From positions 1 to 64,000 of the forward strand of contig CANQWM010000010.1 in the NCBI GenBank assembly GCA_947627535.1: a DNA stretch of 64,000 nt. The letters are read 5' to 3'. Below the pieces are notes generated by a model. That model was not told where the DNA came from. It searched no databases and was given only the letters and a program-made list of their open reading frames with translations. Below are positions 52,252-62,181 of this stretch, in pieces. This DNA comes from an uncultured Acetatifactor sp. (GTDB taxonomy: Bacteria > Bacillota > Clostridia > Lachnospirales > Lachnospiraceae). Numbering within the stretch: position 1 is the first letter of the stretch; every line of letters begins with the position of its first letter. The position numbers and the translations under genes are program-made.

Positions 52252-53211
52252 CTATCCCTTTACCGGTTCCGTCCTTCCCAGTATCTCCCCCGGCTGCATT
52301 TTTACCCCAAGAAGGAAATCATGGACCGGCATCCTCTTTTTTCCCTCCAGCTGCAGTTCATAGACGCGCAGGGCGCCCTGCCCCGCGGCGACGGCTACAA
52401 AATTTCCGGCCGCCTCCAGGATCTCTCCCGGTTTTCCGCCCCTTCCCGCATAGGAGGCGCCGTCCGGCTCCGCCTTCCAGATCTTAAGCTGTTTTCCCCG
52501 GTAAAAGGTATAGGCTCCCGGCCAGGGCGTCATGCCCCGGATCCTCCGGTCGATCTCCTCCGCCGTCCGGGAAAAGTCGATCTCCCCCATGGACTTCTGG
52601 ATCAGGGGCGCATAGCAGCTTTCCCCGTCCTGCTGCTTTTCGGGAACCAGCTTTCCCTGTTCCAGCAGCGAAAGAGCCTCCACCGCCGCCTCGCCGCCAA
52701 GAAGCATCAGCTTATCGTGGAGGGTCTCATAATTATCGTCCTTTTCGATCTCCAGCTCCCTTTGATAGAGGATGTCGCCTGTATCCAGGCCGGCGTCCAT
52801 CTGCATAATGGTGATTCCCGTCTTTTTCTCCCCGTCGATGAGCACATGCTGGATAGGGGATGCGCCCCGGTATCGGGGCAGCAGAGACGCATGGATGTTG
52901 AGACAGCCATACCTCGGAATATCCAGAATCTCCTGAGAAAGGATCTGGCCGAAGGCCGCCACAATATAAATATCGGCAGAGCAGCGCCGAAGCGCCTCCA
53001 CCGCCTCCGGCGTCTTGATCCGCGGGGGCTGAAAGACCGGTATCCCATGCGCCAAAGCCTTTTGCTTCACCGGCGGCGCAACAGGCTCGCCGCTCCTGCC
53101 CTTCGGCCTGTCCGGCTGGGTCACCGCAAGAACAATCTCATGTCCCGCGCGCAGCAGCGCTTCCAGCGCCCCCGCCGCAAAATCCGGAGTTCCCATAAAA
53201 ACTATCTTCAT
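52252..53211 (-). CDS. fmt: Methionyl-tRNA formyltransferase
   Basis: The product is 319 residues. FMGTPDFAAGALEAL at the start, the signature HASLLPRYRGASPIQ and the catalytic segment QMDAGLDTGDIL are those of Fmt; an OB-like C-terminal domain follows. It formylates initiator Met-tRNA. It overlaps def by four bases (ATGA), a classical coupling since Def removes the formyl group. Confidence 0.96.
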   Translation of the reverse strand: MKIVFMGTPDFAAGALEALLRAGHEIVLAVTQPDRPKGRSGEPVAPPVKQKALAHGIPVFQPPRIKTPEAVEALRRCSADIYIVAAFGQILSQEILDIPRYGCLNIHASLLPRYRGASPIQHVLIDGEKKTGITIMQMDAGLDTGDILYQRELEIEKDDNYETLHDKLMLLGGEAAVEALSLLEQGKLVPEKQQDGESCYAPLIQKSMGEIDFSRTAEEIDRRIRGMTPWPGAYTFYRGKQLKIWKAEPDGASYAGRGGKPGEILEAAGNFVAVAAGQGALRVYELQLEGKKRMPVHDFLLGVKMQPGEILGRTEPVKG

Positions 53212-53684
53212 TCTTCCTCTTCCCTTGCCGCGTCCTGAAGCGGCCCCTCCACTTTTTCCACATACAGATGGCCGTCCAGATGATCCAGCTCATGACAGAT
53301 GGCACGGGCCAGCAGCTCCGTCCCCTCCAGTTCGTACTCCTTCATATTGACGTCCAGCGCCACGGCCTTTACATAATTCGGCCTTGTCACCTGTCCGGTC
53401 TTTCCCGGTACGCTGAGACATCCCTCCTGACCGGTCTGCTCCCCGCTGGACTCCACGATCCTGGGATTGATCAGGATATGGGGATCCTCTCCCGTGGTGT
53501 CGATGACCACGATCCGCTTCAGGACGCCCACCTGGGGCGCCGCAAGACCAACGCCGTTCGCCTCATACATTGTCTCCAGCATGTCCTCAATCAATTCTCT
53601 GATGCGGGGCGTCATCTCGGTTACCTCCCTGCATTTTTTGGTAAGCACTTCCTCACCGATCTCACGTATGTTTCTGATTGCCAT
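53208..53684 (-). CDS. def: Peptide deformylase
   Basis: The product is 158 residues. The three motifs are GVGLAAPQVG, EGCLSVPG (metal-binding Cys) and HELDHLDG (metal-binding His residues with catalytic Glu). It removes the formyl group from nascent proteins. It is the third gene of the murE-priA-def-fmt run. Confidence 0.96.
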   Translation of the reverse strand: MAIRNIREIGEEVLTKKCREVTEMTPRIRELIEDMLETMYEANGVGLAAPQVGVLKRIVVIDTTGEDPHILINPRIVESSGEQTGQEGCLSVPGKTGQVTRPNYVKAVALDVNMKEYELEGTELLARAICHELDHLDGHLYVEKVEGPLQDAAREEEE

Positions 53685-53729
53685 TTTTCCTCTTTTCCGC
53701 TGGGTTACAGCTTTGATGCGGATCCCGCC

Positions 53730-55958
53730 CTACAAAATGTTCATAGGGTCAAAGTCGAACTGCACCGACTCGGGTCTCTGCCATTCCTTCAGTTTTCGTT
53801 CCGCTTCATCCTTTATTTTAATCAGTGTATCATATTCCGCGGATTTCACATAGAAAACAAATCTGAAAATATCATTAATTTTTTCGATGGAAGCCGGCGC
53901 CGGTCCGATCAGACACACGTCCCGCCCCCATCCTGCCGCCGTCTCATGAGAAAGAAGCTTCGCAAGCTGCGCGCCGCCCTCCTCCGACCCCGAGAAAACC
54001 TGAACCGCCAGCATGTGGGAGACCGGCGGATATCCCATCATCTCCCTGTAGAGGATCTCTTCCCGGTAAAAGCCCTCATAGTCCTGGGCCGCGGCATGAA
54101 CTACGGCGTAATGCTCCGGCTGATAGGTCTGGATCACCGCCTCCCCGGGAAGCGTCCCTCTTCCCGCTCTTCCCACCGCCTGGGTCAGGAGCTGGAAGGT
54201 CCGCTCCCCCGCCCGGTAGTCCCCGGCGCTCAGCGAAAGGTCGGCCGCCAGAACACCCACCAGCGTCACCCTGGGAAAGTCATGTCCCTTTACGATCATC
54301 TGCGTACCGATGAGCACGTCGGCCTCCCGGTTGGCAAAGGCGGACAGGATCTGCTGGTAGCTGTCCTTTGTCCTGGTCGTGTCGCCGTCCATGCGCAGGC
54401 AGCGCACTCCGGGGAACATTTCCTTCAGCCGCTCTTCGATCTGCTGGGTGCCTGCCCGGAAGCCGCTGATATACTTGGAACCGCATTTCGGACACAGGGA
54501 GGGCTTCGGTTCGCTGTAGCCGCAATAGTGGCACAGGAGCTTTCCTCCCCTGTGCTCCGACAGAGACACGTCGCAATGGGGGCACTTCATCACATGCCCG
54601 CAGGCCCGGCAGGACACAAACCCCGCATAGCCCCGGCGGTTCAAAAACAGGATGCTCTGCTCCCCCTTCGCGAGACGGTCCGCCAGAAGCTCCTGCAGCC
54701 GCCTGCTGAAAATGGAGCGGTTTCCTTCCTTTAATTCCCGCCGCATATCCACGATCTCCGTCTTCGGCAGCTCCCCGCCCGTCAGGCGTTCCTTTAAGGT
54801 AAAGAGCCTGTACTGCCCCTGTTCCGCCCGGTAATACGCCTCCAGGGACGGCGTCGCCGAGCCCAGCACCACCGCCGCGCCGTGCAGTCTCGCCACCTCC
54901 AGCGCCGTCTCCCTGGCGTGGTATTTGGGGGCGGATTCGCTTTTATAGCTGCTCTCGTGCTCCTCGTCCATCACGATCACGCCGATATTCGGAAAAGGTG
55001 TGAACAGCGCCGACCGGGGACCGATGATCACATCGATTCCGCCCTGCTTCGCACGCTGGCACTGATCGTATTTTTCCCCGGGAGACAGCATGGAATTCAT
55101 GACGCTGACCCTGTCCCCGAACCGGCGGTAAAACCGGATCAGCGTCTGATAGGTCAGCGCGATCTCCGGGATCAGCACAACGGCCTGCCTGCCCCGCCTG
55201 ACCACGTTTTCTATGATCTCCAGATAAACCTCCGTCTTTCCGCTTCCCGTGATGCCGTGGAGCAGATAGGTGCCCGGCCGCCCCGCGTCGATATCGGAAA
55301 GCACCGCGTCCGCCGCAGCCCTCTGGGCCGGACTCAGCTCCTTTTTGGACTCAGCAGCCGTCTCGATCCTTACGGGATTGCGGAGCTGTTCCCTGCTTAC
55401 TATCCGCAGGACGCCCGCCCGCTCCAGACTTTTCACTGTCTGCGCGGAGACGCCCAGCCTGCCCGTGACCCACTCGCAGGGGATACAGGGCTGATCCGCC
55501 AGCTCCCGGAGAAGCCGCGCCTTCGCCACCTGCTTCTTTCTCTGGCTCTCCCCCAGGAGCGAAAGCACCTCCTCCCTGGTCATCAGGCGCTCCAGCGTTC
55601 TGTGCTCCAGTCCCCTCACAGACCGCTTCGCCGGAAGCACCGTCTTCAGCGCCTGTATCATGGTGGAACCGTAATTTTTCCGGAGCCAGGCGGCGAGGGC
55701 GACCATCCTTTCCTCCACGCCGACGCCCTTCCCCGGCAGATCCAGAATGCTCTTCAGCCTCCCGGGGTCGAATTTGCACACCTCCCCCAGACCCACCACA
55801 TAGCCCTGCAGGGGTTTGTTCCCGTTCCCGAAGGGCACCGTGACGCACGTGCCGATCTCAAGCTTTCCCTTAAGACGCTCCGGCACCCGGTACTGAAAGG
55901 GCCTATCCAGTTTTTCGTGGGTGATATCCACGATCACATCAGCGTACAGCTCCCCCAC
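53730..55958 (-). CDS. priA: Primosomal replication-restart helicase PriA
   Basis: The product is 742 residues. An N-terminal DNA-binding domain precedes the SF2 helicase with GITGSGKTEVYL (Walker A) and DEEH. A zinc-binding insertion is rich in CxxC pairs (CRACGHVMKCPHC, CHYCGYSEPKPSLCPKC). It restarts stalled replication forks. The start is GTG 55956-55958 behind GGAGG, overlapping the end of murE by 20 bases. Confidence 0.95.
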   Translation of the reverse strand: MGELYADVIVDITHEKLDRPFQYRVPERLKGKLEIGTCVTVPFGNGNKPLQGYVVGLGEVCKFDPGRLKSILDLPGKGVGVEERMVALAAWLRKNYGSTMIQALKTVLPAKRSVRGLEHRTLERLMTREEVLSLLGESQRKKQVAKARLLRELADQPCIPCEWVTGRLGVSAQTVKSLERAGVLRIVSREQLRNPVRIETAAESKKELSPAQRAAADAVLSDIDAGRPGTYLLHGITGSGKTEVYLEIIENVVRRGRQAVVLIPEIALTYQTLIRFYRRFGDRVSVMNSMLSPGEKYDQCQRAKQGGIDVIIGPRSALFTPFPNIGVIVMDEEHESSYKSESAPKYHARETALEVARLHGAAVVLGSATPSLEAYYRAEQGQYRLFTLKERLTGGELPKTEIVDMRRELKEGNRSIFSRRLQELLADRLAKGEQSILFLNRRGYAGFVSCRACGHVMKCPHCDVSLSEHRGGKLLCHYCGYSEPKPSLCPKCGSKYISGFRAGTQQIEERLKEMFPGVRCLRMDGDTTRTKDSYQQILSAFANREADVLIGTQMIVKGHDFPRVTLVGVLAADLSLSAGDYRAGERTFQLLTQAVGRAGRGTLPGEAVIQTYQPEHYAVVHAAAQDYEGFYREEILYREMMGYPPVSHMLAVQVFSGSEEGGAQLAKLLSHETAAGWGRDVCLIGPAPASIEKINDIFRFVFYVKSAEYDTLIKIKDEAERKLKEWQRPESVQFDFDPMNIL

Positions 55959-57423
55959 CGCATCCTTCCTCCAGAAGCTCCTTTATCAGCACACGTTCAT
56001 CCATGGGGTGCTTTACCCCCTTGATCTCTTGGTAATCCTCATGGCCCTTGCCCGCCAGCACAATGATATCGCCCTCCTGGCCATGGGAGATGGCGTAACG
56101 GATGGCCTCCTTCCGGTCGCAGATCTCAACGTACTTTCCGTCCGTCTTTTCCATTCCCGTCCTGATATCGTCCATGATGGCCTGGGGTTCCTCGAATCTG
56201 GGATTGTCGGAGGTAATGATCGTCAGGTCCGCCAGCCGGCCGCTGACCTCCCCCATCTCAAAGCGCCGCTGCCGGGAACGGTTCCCGCCGCATCCGAAGA
56301 GACATACCAGCCGTTTCGGCTCGTACTCCCGCAGGGTGCTCAAAAGACTTTCCAGCGCCATGGCATTGTGGGCATAGTCGATGAGCAGCGTAAAACGGTC
56401 CGAAACCTTCACCATCTCGATCCGTCCCTTGACTTTTGCCGTCAGAAGCGCCTTTTTGATATCCTCCTCCCGGATCCGGAAATGGCGGCAGATGGCAATA
56501 GCGGCCAGCGCGTTATAGACGCTGAATCTGCCGGGGGCCTGTATCTGGGCGTCAAACTCCATCAGGCCGCAGACATGAAAGCGGATCCCCAGCTCCCCGG
56601 GGTTATGGACCAGCGCCAGATCCCTCGCCCGAAGCATACAGTCTTCTCCAAGCCCGAAGGTCTCCAGACTGCAGGTACAGCCTTCCGTCACCTGTCTCCA
56701 GTGGCCGTCGTCGCCGTTGACGATGCCGATCCGGCACTGCTTAAACAGCCGCGCCTTGCAGGACAGATACTCTTCAAAGCTTGCGTGTTCGCCGGGGGCG
56801 ATATGGTCCGGCTCCAGATTGGTAAACACGCCGTAGTCAAAGACAAAGCCCTGGGTCCTGTGCAGCATCAGCGCCTGGGAGGACACCTCCATGACGACGA
56901 CCTCCAGCCCCTGTTCCACCATCTTCGCAAAATATTCCTGCAGCAGCCAGGACTCCGGCGTGGTATTTTCGGCGTGGAGATGCGTTTCGCCGATGATCAC
57001 CTCGATGCTCCCTACAAGTCCCACCTTGTATCCTGCGTTTTCCAGAATGGATTTTACGAGATAGGTGCTCGTCGTCTTTCCCTTCGTGCCGGTAATTCCG
57101 ATAATCTTCAGCTTTTCGGCGGGATGGCCGAACCAGGCCGCGGAGATAAACGCCATGGCATAACGGGTGTCATCTACCCGGATCACCGTGACGCCGCATC
57201 CCTCCGGCAGTTCCACCTGCCTGGAAACCACCAGCGCCTTCGCCCCCGCAGCAGCCGCGTCCGCCGCAAAGTCATGGCCGTCGAATTTCGCGCCCTGGAT
57301 ACAGAGAAACAGGCAGCCTTCCATAACCTTCCGGGAATCATAGACCACCGCGGATACCTCCGTGTCCACCGTCCCACTGACACAGGTAAATTTCAGATCT
57401 GTCAGCAAATCCTCCAGCTTCAT
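55939..57423 (-). CDS. murE: UDP-MurNAc-tripeptide synthetase MurE (meso-DAP type)
   Basis: The product is 494 residues. ATP loop GITGTKGKTTSTY and the substrate motif DNPRFEEP are present. The arginine of DNPR contacts meso-diaminopimelate, so this is the DAP-adding form, and the organism should have DAP-type peptidoglycan. It lies outside the dcw cluster, at the head of the run that continues with priA. AAAGGACGG precedes the ATG. Confidence 0.94.
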   Translation of the reverse strand: MKLEDLLTDLKFTCVSGTVDTEVSAVVYDSRKVMEGCLFLCIQGAKFDGHDFAADAAAAGAKALVVSRQVELPEGCGVTVIRVDDTRYAMAFISAAWFGHPAEKLKIIGITGTKGKTTSTYLVKSILENAGYKVGLVGSIEVIIGETHLHAENTTPESWLLQEYFAKMVEQGLEVVVMEVSSQALMLHRTQGFVFDYGVFTNLEPDHIAPGEHASFEEYLSCKARLFKQCRIGIVNGDDGHWRQVTEGCTCSLETFGLGEDCMLRARDLALVHNPGELGIRFHVCGLMEFDAQIQAPGRFSVYNALAAIAICRHFRIREEDIKKALLTAKVKGRIEMVKVSDRFTLLIDYAHNAMALESLLSTLREYEPKRLVCLFGCGGNRSRQRRFEMGEVSGRLADLTIITSDNPRFEEPQAIMDDIRTGMEKTDGKYVEICDRKEAIRYAISHGQEGDIIVLAGKGHEDYQEIKGVKHPMDERVLIKELLEEGCGGGAVR

Positions 57424-57733
57424 ATTTCATTCCGTCCTTTCCGTGAACCGCCCAGGCGTTTCCTTCCCCACCGCATCCGCGGCCACAACCAATATGTTCT
57501 ATTTTACTCTATATTTGAAAATTCTACCACCCCAAAATGGAAAAACGCCATAAACAAAAGCACCAGTTACTAAAAAAACAGAACGCCCCGGCTCTCGCCG
57601 GGGCGTTCCTTCTTATGAGGGGGGAGATAGTGAGTTCATCAACTATCTGTAAATTAATATAAAGGTTAATTGTGTCCAAAATGTGTTTAATTTCTAACTA
57701 AATTATAAAATCATAAAAGAAAAGATAATTTTT
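57424..57733. other. Intergenic region between murE and the sugar-kinase gene
   Basis: It holds the terminator at 57572-57608. To its right (57609-57733) lies an AT-rich stretch with a 7-bp hairpin (AGATAGT 57625-57631, ACTATCT 57642-57648) preceded by the purine run GAGGGGGG. A ten-codon plus-strand frame starting GTG at 57630 could be a leader peptide but is unsupported. No other feature seen; the murE promoter presumably lies in 57424-57570. Confidence 0.4.
57572..57608 (-). terminator. Rho-independent terminator after the sugar-kinase gene
   Basis: On the minus strand GAACGCCCCGGC-gaga-GCCGGGGCGTTC is a perfect 12-bp stem followed by TGTTTTTTTA. It lies about 125 bases after the kinase stop and insulates the murE run. 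Confidence 0.88.
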
Positions 57734-58639
57734 TTATCCTAACAGATTCAGATATGTTTCCATGGGAATACAGCCGTTTTCCCTGGTCGATGCGTTCGCC
57801 GCGGCCAGCGCAGCAGCCTTTGTGAGAGCCGTCCCTGCGTCCTCCCCCGCCAGCTCGCTCATGCACAGCGAGGCCACCACCGTATCGCCGCATCCCACAG
57901 TGTTCACCGCCCGGGCGGGAAGCGCTCTTTGATAGTACACCCGCTCTTCTTCCACCCAGACAAGCCCCTCCTCTCCAAGGGATACCACCACCCGGCCCAC
58001 ACCGGCCGCCAGGATCTGCCGGGCTGCCTCCACGACCTCTCCGCGGCTTTCCGGTTTTTTCCCGGTCAGATCCGCCAGTTCCCGGCGGTTCGGCTTCACG
58101 ATGTCAGGCCCCGCCTGAATCCCTGCCCGGAGGGCATCCCCCGAGGAATCCAGGATAACCCTGCAGCCCGCCATATGGCAAAGCTCGATCAGCCTTCCAT
58201 AGAGGTCCCCGGGAACCCCGGCGGGAAGGCTTCCGGACAGCACCGCCAATTTACAGCTTTCCAGACATCCGGTAAACCGATTCAGAAAATTTCCCAGCTC
58301 CTTCTGTGTCACGACAGGTCCCGGCTCCAGCAGCTCCGTGACTCTGCCGTTTTCCTCAAGCAGGTTGGTGCTCGTCCTTGTGTCCCCGGCAATCCTCGTG
58401 AAATGGCACTCCACTCCCAGCTGTTCCATGGCCTCTTCGATCAGCTTTCCCCCCGCGCCGCCCAGGAATCCCACCGCCGCCACAGGGATATGAAACTGCC
58501 GGAGCACCTTGGTCACGTTGACAGCCTTTCCGCCCGCCACGCTCTCCGCCTCGTCCATCCTGTTCACCTCTCCCGGTGTAAGCTTTTTCAGCCGGCACGT
58601 CCTGTCTACCGCCGGGTTTAAACTGACCGTCAGAATCAT
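57734..58639 (-). CDS. PfkB-family sugar kinase (1-phosphofructokinase / tagatose-6-phosphate kinase type)
   Basis: The product is 301 residues. TVSLNPAVDRT at the start, the GGKAVNV motif and the ATP/catalytic segment NTVGCGDTVVAS are the marks of the LacC/FruK group, which phosphorylates hexose phosphates. No PTS or lac genes are near, so the substrate cannot be fixed. It follows recJ on the same strand. Confidence 0.85.
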   Translation of the reverse strand: MILTVSLNPAVDRTCRLKKLTPGEVNRMDEAESVAGGKAVNVTKVLRQFHIPVAAVGFLGGAGGKLIEEAMEQLGVECHFTRIAGDTRTSTNLLEENGRVTELLEPGPVVTQKELGNFLNRFTGCLESCKLAVLSGSLPAGVPGDLYGRLIELCHMAGCRVILDSSGDALRAGIQAGPDIVKPNRRELADLTGKKPESRGEVVEAARQILAAGVGRVVVSLGEEGLVWVEEERVYYQRALPARAVNTVGCGDTVVASLCMSELAGEDAGTALTKAAALAAANASTRENGCIPMETYLNLLG

Positions 58640-58678
58640 GTTATCTCTCCCTTCCCATGCGTCCTCTGCTTCAAAGCT

Positions 58679-60445
58679 TCAGCAGTAGTACTGCATGATA
58701 TACTGTACCTCCGTCTTTCCCCGGTAGGTGTTTCTTCCCAGCTGATAAACCACCGAGACCGAGAGCTCCGCATCCCCCCGGTAAAGGCTCTCTGCGCTTC
58801 CCGGTCCGAACTTTTCATCCAGAAATATCTCAAAATTCCTGAGCTCCCCGAAAAAGACAATCTGCTTCAGCGCGCCGGCCGGAGTCCGCACCCGATATCT
58901 GGCAAACCTGCCGTCCGTTCCCATCCGATACCCGGCAAGGAATGTCAGATCCTTCTGGGCGAAGAGCGGCTTGGGATTCCCCACCCCGAAGGGCTCCAGC
59001 AGATCCATTTCTTCCGCGATCTCTTCCCCGGCGCAGTCCAGGGGCATGGGCACGTCGATATGTACCTTCGGCACGAGATCCTCCTCCGTCATCCCGCACC
59101 CGTCGTTCAGCGCCCTGCGCAGAGGCTCGATCTCCTCCTCCCGCATGGAAAACCCAGCTGCCATGGCGTGTCCCCCGAATTTGGTAAAAAAGCGCTTCAC
59201 CTCCGTCATGGCCCGGTACATGTGATACCCCTCCACGGAGCGGCCGGAGCCCTTTACGCCCTCCTCGCCCCGGGTCAGGAGGAAAACGGGACGGTGATAG
59301 CGTTCCCGGATCCTTCCGGCGATAATCCCCGCCAGGCTCTCATGCACCTGGGGCAGAAAGATCACCATAACCTTGTCCCCGGAAATTCCCCGCTCCGCGA
59401 TATACCTTTCCGCCAGCTCCACTCCCTCCGCGGTCAGATTCTTCCTGCTGTCGTTCAGCTCCTTCAGCTCCCCTGCCGCGCTCATGGCCTCCGTTCCGGA
59501 ACGGCTCATCAGAAGCTCCAGCGCCCGCGCCGCCGTGTCCAGCCGGCCGGTGGCGTTCAGACATGGCCCGATCACAAAGCCCAGATGATAGGCGCCAAGC
59601 CGGTCCATCTTTAAGCCGTTTACCGCCATCAGCGCTCTCAGGCCCGGATTTCTGGTGTTTCTCAGTCTCTTCAGTCCTTCCTTCACCAGGATTCTGTTTT
59701 CGTCCTTTAACTCCATGACATCACAGACCGTGGAAAGTGCCACAAACTCGAGAAATTCTTCCAGTGCTTCCGAAAGCGCCCGGCTGCCGCTTTTCTCCGC
59801 CAGCGCCTGAACCAGCTTATAGGCCACCGTCCCGCCGCAGATTCCCGGGAAGGGATACCCGCATTCCTCCCGCTTCGGGTCGATGACAGCCAGGGCGGGA
59901 GGAAGGATTTCCCGGCGCTTTCCGTCTTCGTCCGTCTCAAAGGGCACCTCGTGGTGATCCGTGACGACGACCTGAATGCCAAGCTCCGCCGCCAGCTCGA
60001 TCTGGGGCGCTGCCGCGATCCCGTTGTCACAGGTGACGATCAATCCGATTCCGTCGTCCGCCGCCTCCCGGATCAGATGCTCATTCAGCCCGTAGCCGTC
60101 ATGGATCCGATGAGGGATGGCCGTATCCACTGCCGCCCCCAGTATCTCAAGCCCCCTGGTGAGAATATAGGAGGAACAGATTCCGTCCACATCATAATCC
60201 CCTATGACCCGGATCCTTTCCTTTCGCTGCAGCGCCTGAAGGATCTGGTCCACAGCCCGGTCCATATCCTTCAGAAGCCAGGGCGAATAACATTCCCGCA
60301 GCGTCCCGTGCAGGAACCGCTCCACCTGCGCCTCTTCCGTGAGATCCCTGTTGCGCAGGATTCTGGCCAGTACCGGGCTGATGTGGAACTCTTCCGCCCA
60401 TCTGTTAAAATCCGCTCTCTTTGCCGCCACGAACCACTTTTCCAT
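58679..60445 (-). CDS. recJ: Single-strand-specific 5'-3' exonuclease RecJ
   Basis: From ATG 60445 (GGAAGGCGGG upstream) the product is 588 residues. DHH-phosphoesterase motifs DYDVDG, CDNG and DHHE are present, then the DHHA1 domain and an OB-fold C-terminus. It acts in recombination and mismatch or base-excision repair. A longer frame upstream adds a low-complexity basic segment and was not used. Confidence 0.93.
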   Translation of the reverse strand: MEKWFVAAKRADFNRWAEEFHISPVLARILRNRDLTEEAQVERFLHGTLRECYSPWLLKDMDRAVDQILQALQRKERIRVIGDYDVDGICSSYILTRGLEILGAAVDTAIPHRIHDGYGLNEHLIREAADDGIGLIVTCDNGIAAAPQIELAAELGIQVVVTDHHEVPFETDEDGKRREILPPALAVIDPKREECGYPFPGICGGTVAYKLVQALAEKSGSRALSEALEEFLEFVALSTVCDVMELKDENRILVKEGLKRLRNTRNPGLRALMAVNGLKMDRLGAYHLGFVIGPCLNATGRLDTAARALELLMSRSGTEAMSAAGELKELNDSRKNLTAEGVELAERYIAERGISGDKVMVIFLPQVHESLAGIIAGRIRERYHRPVFLLTRGEEGVKGSGRSVEGYHMYRAMTEVKRFFTKFGGHAMAAGFSMREEEIEPLRRALNDGCGMTEEDLVPKVHIDVPMPLDCAGEEIAEEMDLLEPFGVGNPKPLFAQKDLTFLAGYRMGTDGRFARYRVRTPAGALKQIVFFGELRNFEIFLDEKFGPGSAESLYRGDAELSVSVVYQLGRNTYRGKTEVQYIMQYYC

Positions 60446-60589
60446 GCTGCTTCCCGCCTTCCTGCCTCTCTTTCCATACGCCTGCTCCGGTCCCCTCCCG
60501 GCAGCTGCCGAGCCGGCGAAAAGCCGCCGCACACCGAAACAGAGCGCCCCGGTATGGGACGCTCTGGCAGAACGCTTTTTCTGGTTCCC

Positions 60590-61027
60590 TTATCCCAGCT
60601 TGTGGCCGCAGGAAGTACAGAACGCCGCTCCCTCGGAACAGACCGCGCCGCACTGGGGACAGACATTCTGCGTCTTGTTGTCCTCGGCAAACAAAGGCTC
60701 CAGCTTCTCGCCGCACTTGTTGCAGAAGGCGCTGTCCAGCACAAGGACATTGCCGCACTTTTCACATTTCCGGAGTCCCTTGATGGCCAGCTTGCGCTTT
60801 TCCTGATACTCTGTCTCCTTGTCGACGGCTGCCACGGCGGAAACCATTTCCTCATAGGGCGTTCCCTTGACGCTCTCGGACGTATTGGCCGCAAGAAAAG
60901 CCTGACCGATCTGCATCACCAGCGACGCCCTGTTCTGAGCCAGCTCCGCCAGCCTTCTGTCACACTCAGCCTCCGCAGGATCCACGTTGGGAACCGGGTG
61001 CTGGTCCTTTTTCTCAAAAAATGCCAT
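60590..61027 (-). CDS. Double zinc-ribbon protein, unknown function
   Basis: The product is 145 residues. A helical N-terminal half is followed by two zinc ribbons (CEKCGN...CNKCGE and CPQCGA...CTSCGH). Such proteins are often adaptors or parts of larger complexes; no partner is evident. It sits between recJ and an ABC-2 exporter on the same strand. Confidence 0.75.
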   Translation of the reverse strand: MAFFEKKDQHPVPNVDPAEAECDRRLAELAQNRASLVMQIGQAFLAANTSESVKGTPYEEMVSAVAAVDKETEYQEKRKLAIKGLRKCEKCGNVLVLDSAFCNKCGEKLEPLFAEDNKTQNVCPQCGAVCSEGAAFCTSCGHKLG

Positions 61028-61050
61028 TTTTCTTATCCTCTCTTTTCTTT

Positions 61051-62175
61051 TTATTTATGTAAAGCATTTTTCCAACCTGACACCAGTACGCACAGTCCTG
61101 CGCCCACAAGGATGTAGGCGGCCATCAGATAAACATGATAGGTACTGTGCGTCGCCTTGAGATAGTAAAAAGGCGGAAGAAGATACTGCAGCGGCTGAAA
61201 GCGATTCACGCTGATAAATACGGGACAGACCGCCGCCATTCCCATAAGGAGGATCGGAATGCAGCTGCCCAGACGTTCCGGCGTCCCACAGAGCAGACGG
61301 ACCAGATTACAGAAGACCAGCACACAGCCCGTAAACAAAACCCCGTTCATCACCTCTTTATACCAGACCGTAAAGACCCCGGACAGCTTACAGGCGATCA
61401 GAAGCGCCGCTGCCGCGTCCGTCAGAACCACCCCGTGAAACCCGAAGGCCAGCCAGAGCCTGTGCTTTATGGGCATCCAGGAAAAGGTTCCCCTCTGCTC
61501 ATCCTGCATATAGTACAGAGAGGCCGCAAACCCGCAGAGCACCAGCCAGAGAGCCAGAATGCCCCGCACCGGAGCCAGAAGGTAGCTCTCCTTCTCCACC
61601 GCCCGGCCGTCGAAATACACGATCTGAAACAGGCTGCCCTCCGCGTGAGTCCGTTCGTAAGCCTCCGACAGCTCCTCCTCATCCGCCCAAAGCCCCAAGT
61701 CGTCCCTGACATAATCCTCATAGACGGCATAGGAAAAAAACGGATACAGGGCGCTGGTCAGGATTTCCCTGGAGAAGGCCAGGGGGACACTGTCCTCCCG
61801 CTCCACTACAGTCACCACGGGCTTCACCCGTTTCCGGGCCGCACTCTCCCCCAGACGCACTGCAAGGTTTTCCGGGAAAATCCACGCCGCGTCCGCCTGA
61901 AAGCGTTCCACAAGGGCTCTCGCTTCCTCCGGCGTCTCGCAGACCACATACCGCAATACATTTCTGTCCTGCAAGAGTCCGTCAACGATCTTTGCCGCCA
62001 GTTCGTCAGACGGATCCGTCCGGCACAGCGCGACCGTCACGATCCCGCTTTCCTGCCGCGCCGCGAGCCGCATTCCCGCAACCAGCAGGGGGACGGCGCA
62101 CAGGATCATAAGAAAGCTCCATTTTTTAAACAATCGTTTATTGAGAAGGCAAAACCATACCGCAATCCGGCGCAT
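61051..62175 (-). CDS. ABC-2-type transporter permease
   Basis: The product is 374 residues. One N-terminal transmembrane helix, an extracellular domain of about 160 residues (SGIVTVALCRTDPSDELAAK onward) and five to six C-terminal helices follow the ABC2_membrane_3 layout. It forms the membrane part of an exporter with the next gene and the ATPase at the right edge. Substrate unknown. Confidence 0.82.
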   Translation of the reverse strand: MRRIAVWFCLLNKRLFKKWSFLMILCAVPLLVAGMRLAARQESGIVTVALCRTDPSDELAAKIVDGLLQDRNVLRYVVCETPEEARALVERFQADAAWIFPENLAVRLGESAARKRVKPVVTVVEREDSVPLAFSREILTSALYPFFSYAVYEDYVRDDLGLWADEEELSEAYERTHAEGSLFQIVYFDGRAVEKESYLLAPVRGILALWLVLCGFAASLYYMQDEQRGTFSWMPIKHRLWLAFGFHGVVLTDAAAALLIACKLSGVFTVWYKEVMNGVLFTGCVLVFCNLVRLLCGTPERLGSCIPILLMGMAAVCPVFISVNRFQPLQYLLPPFYYLKATHSTYHVYLMAAYILVGAGLCVLVSGWKNALHK

Positions 62176-62181
62176 TTCCCG

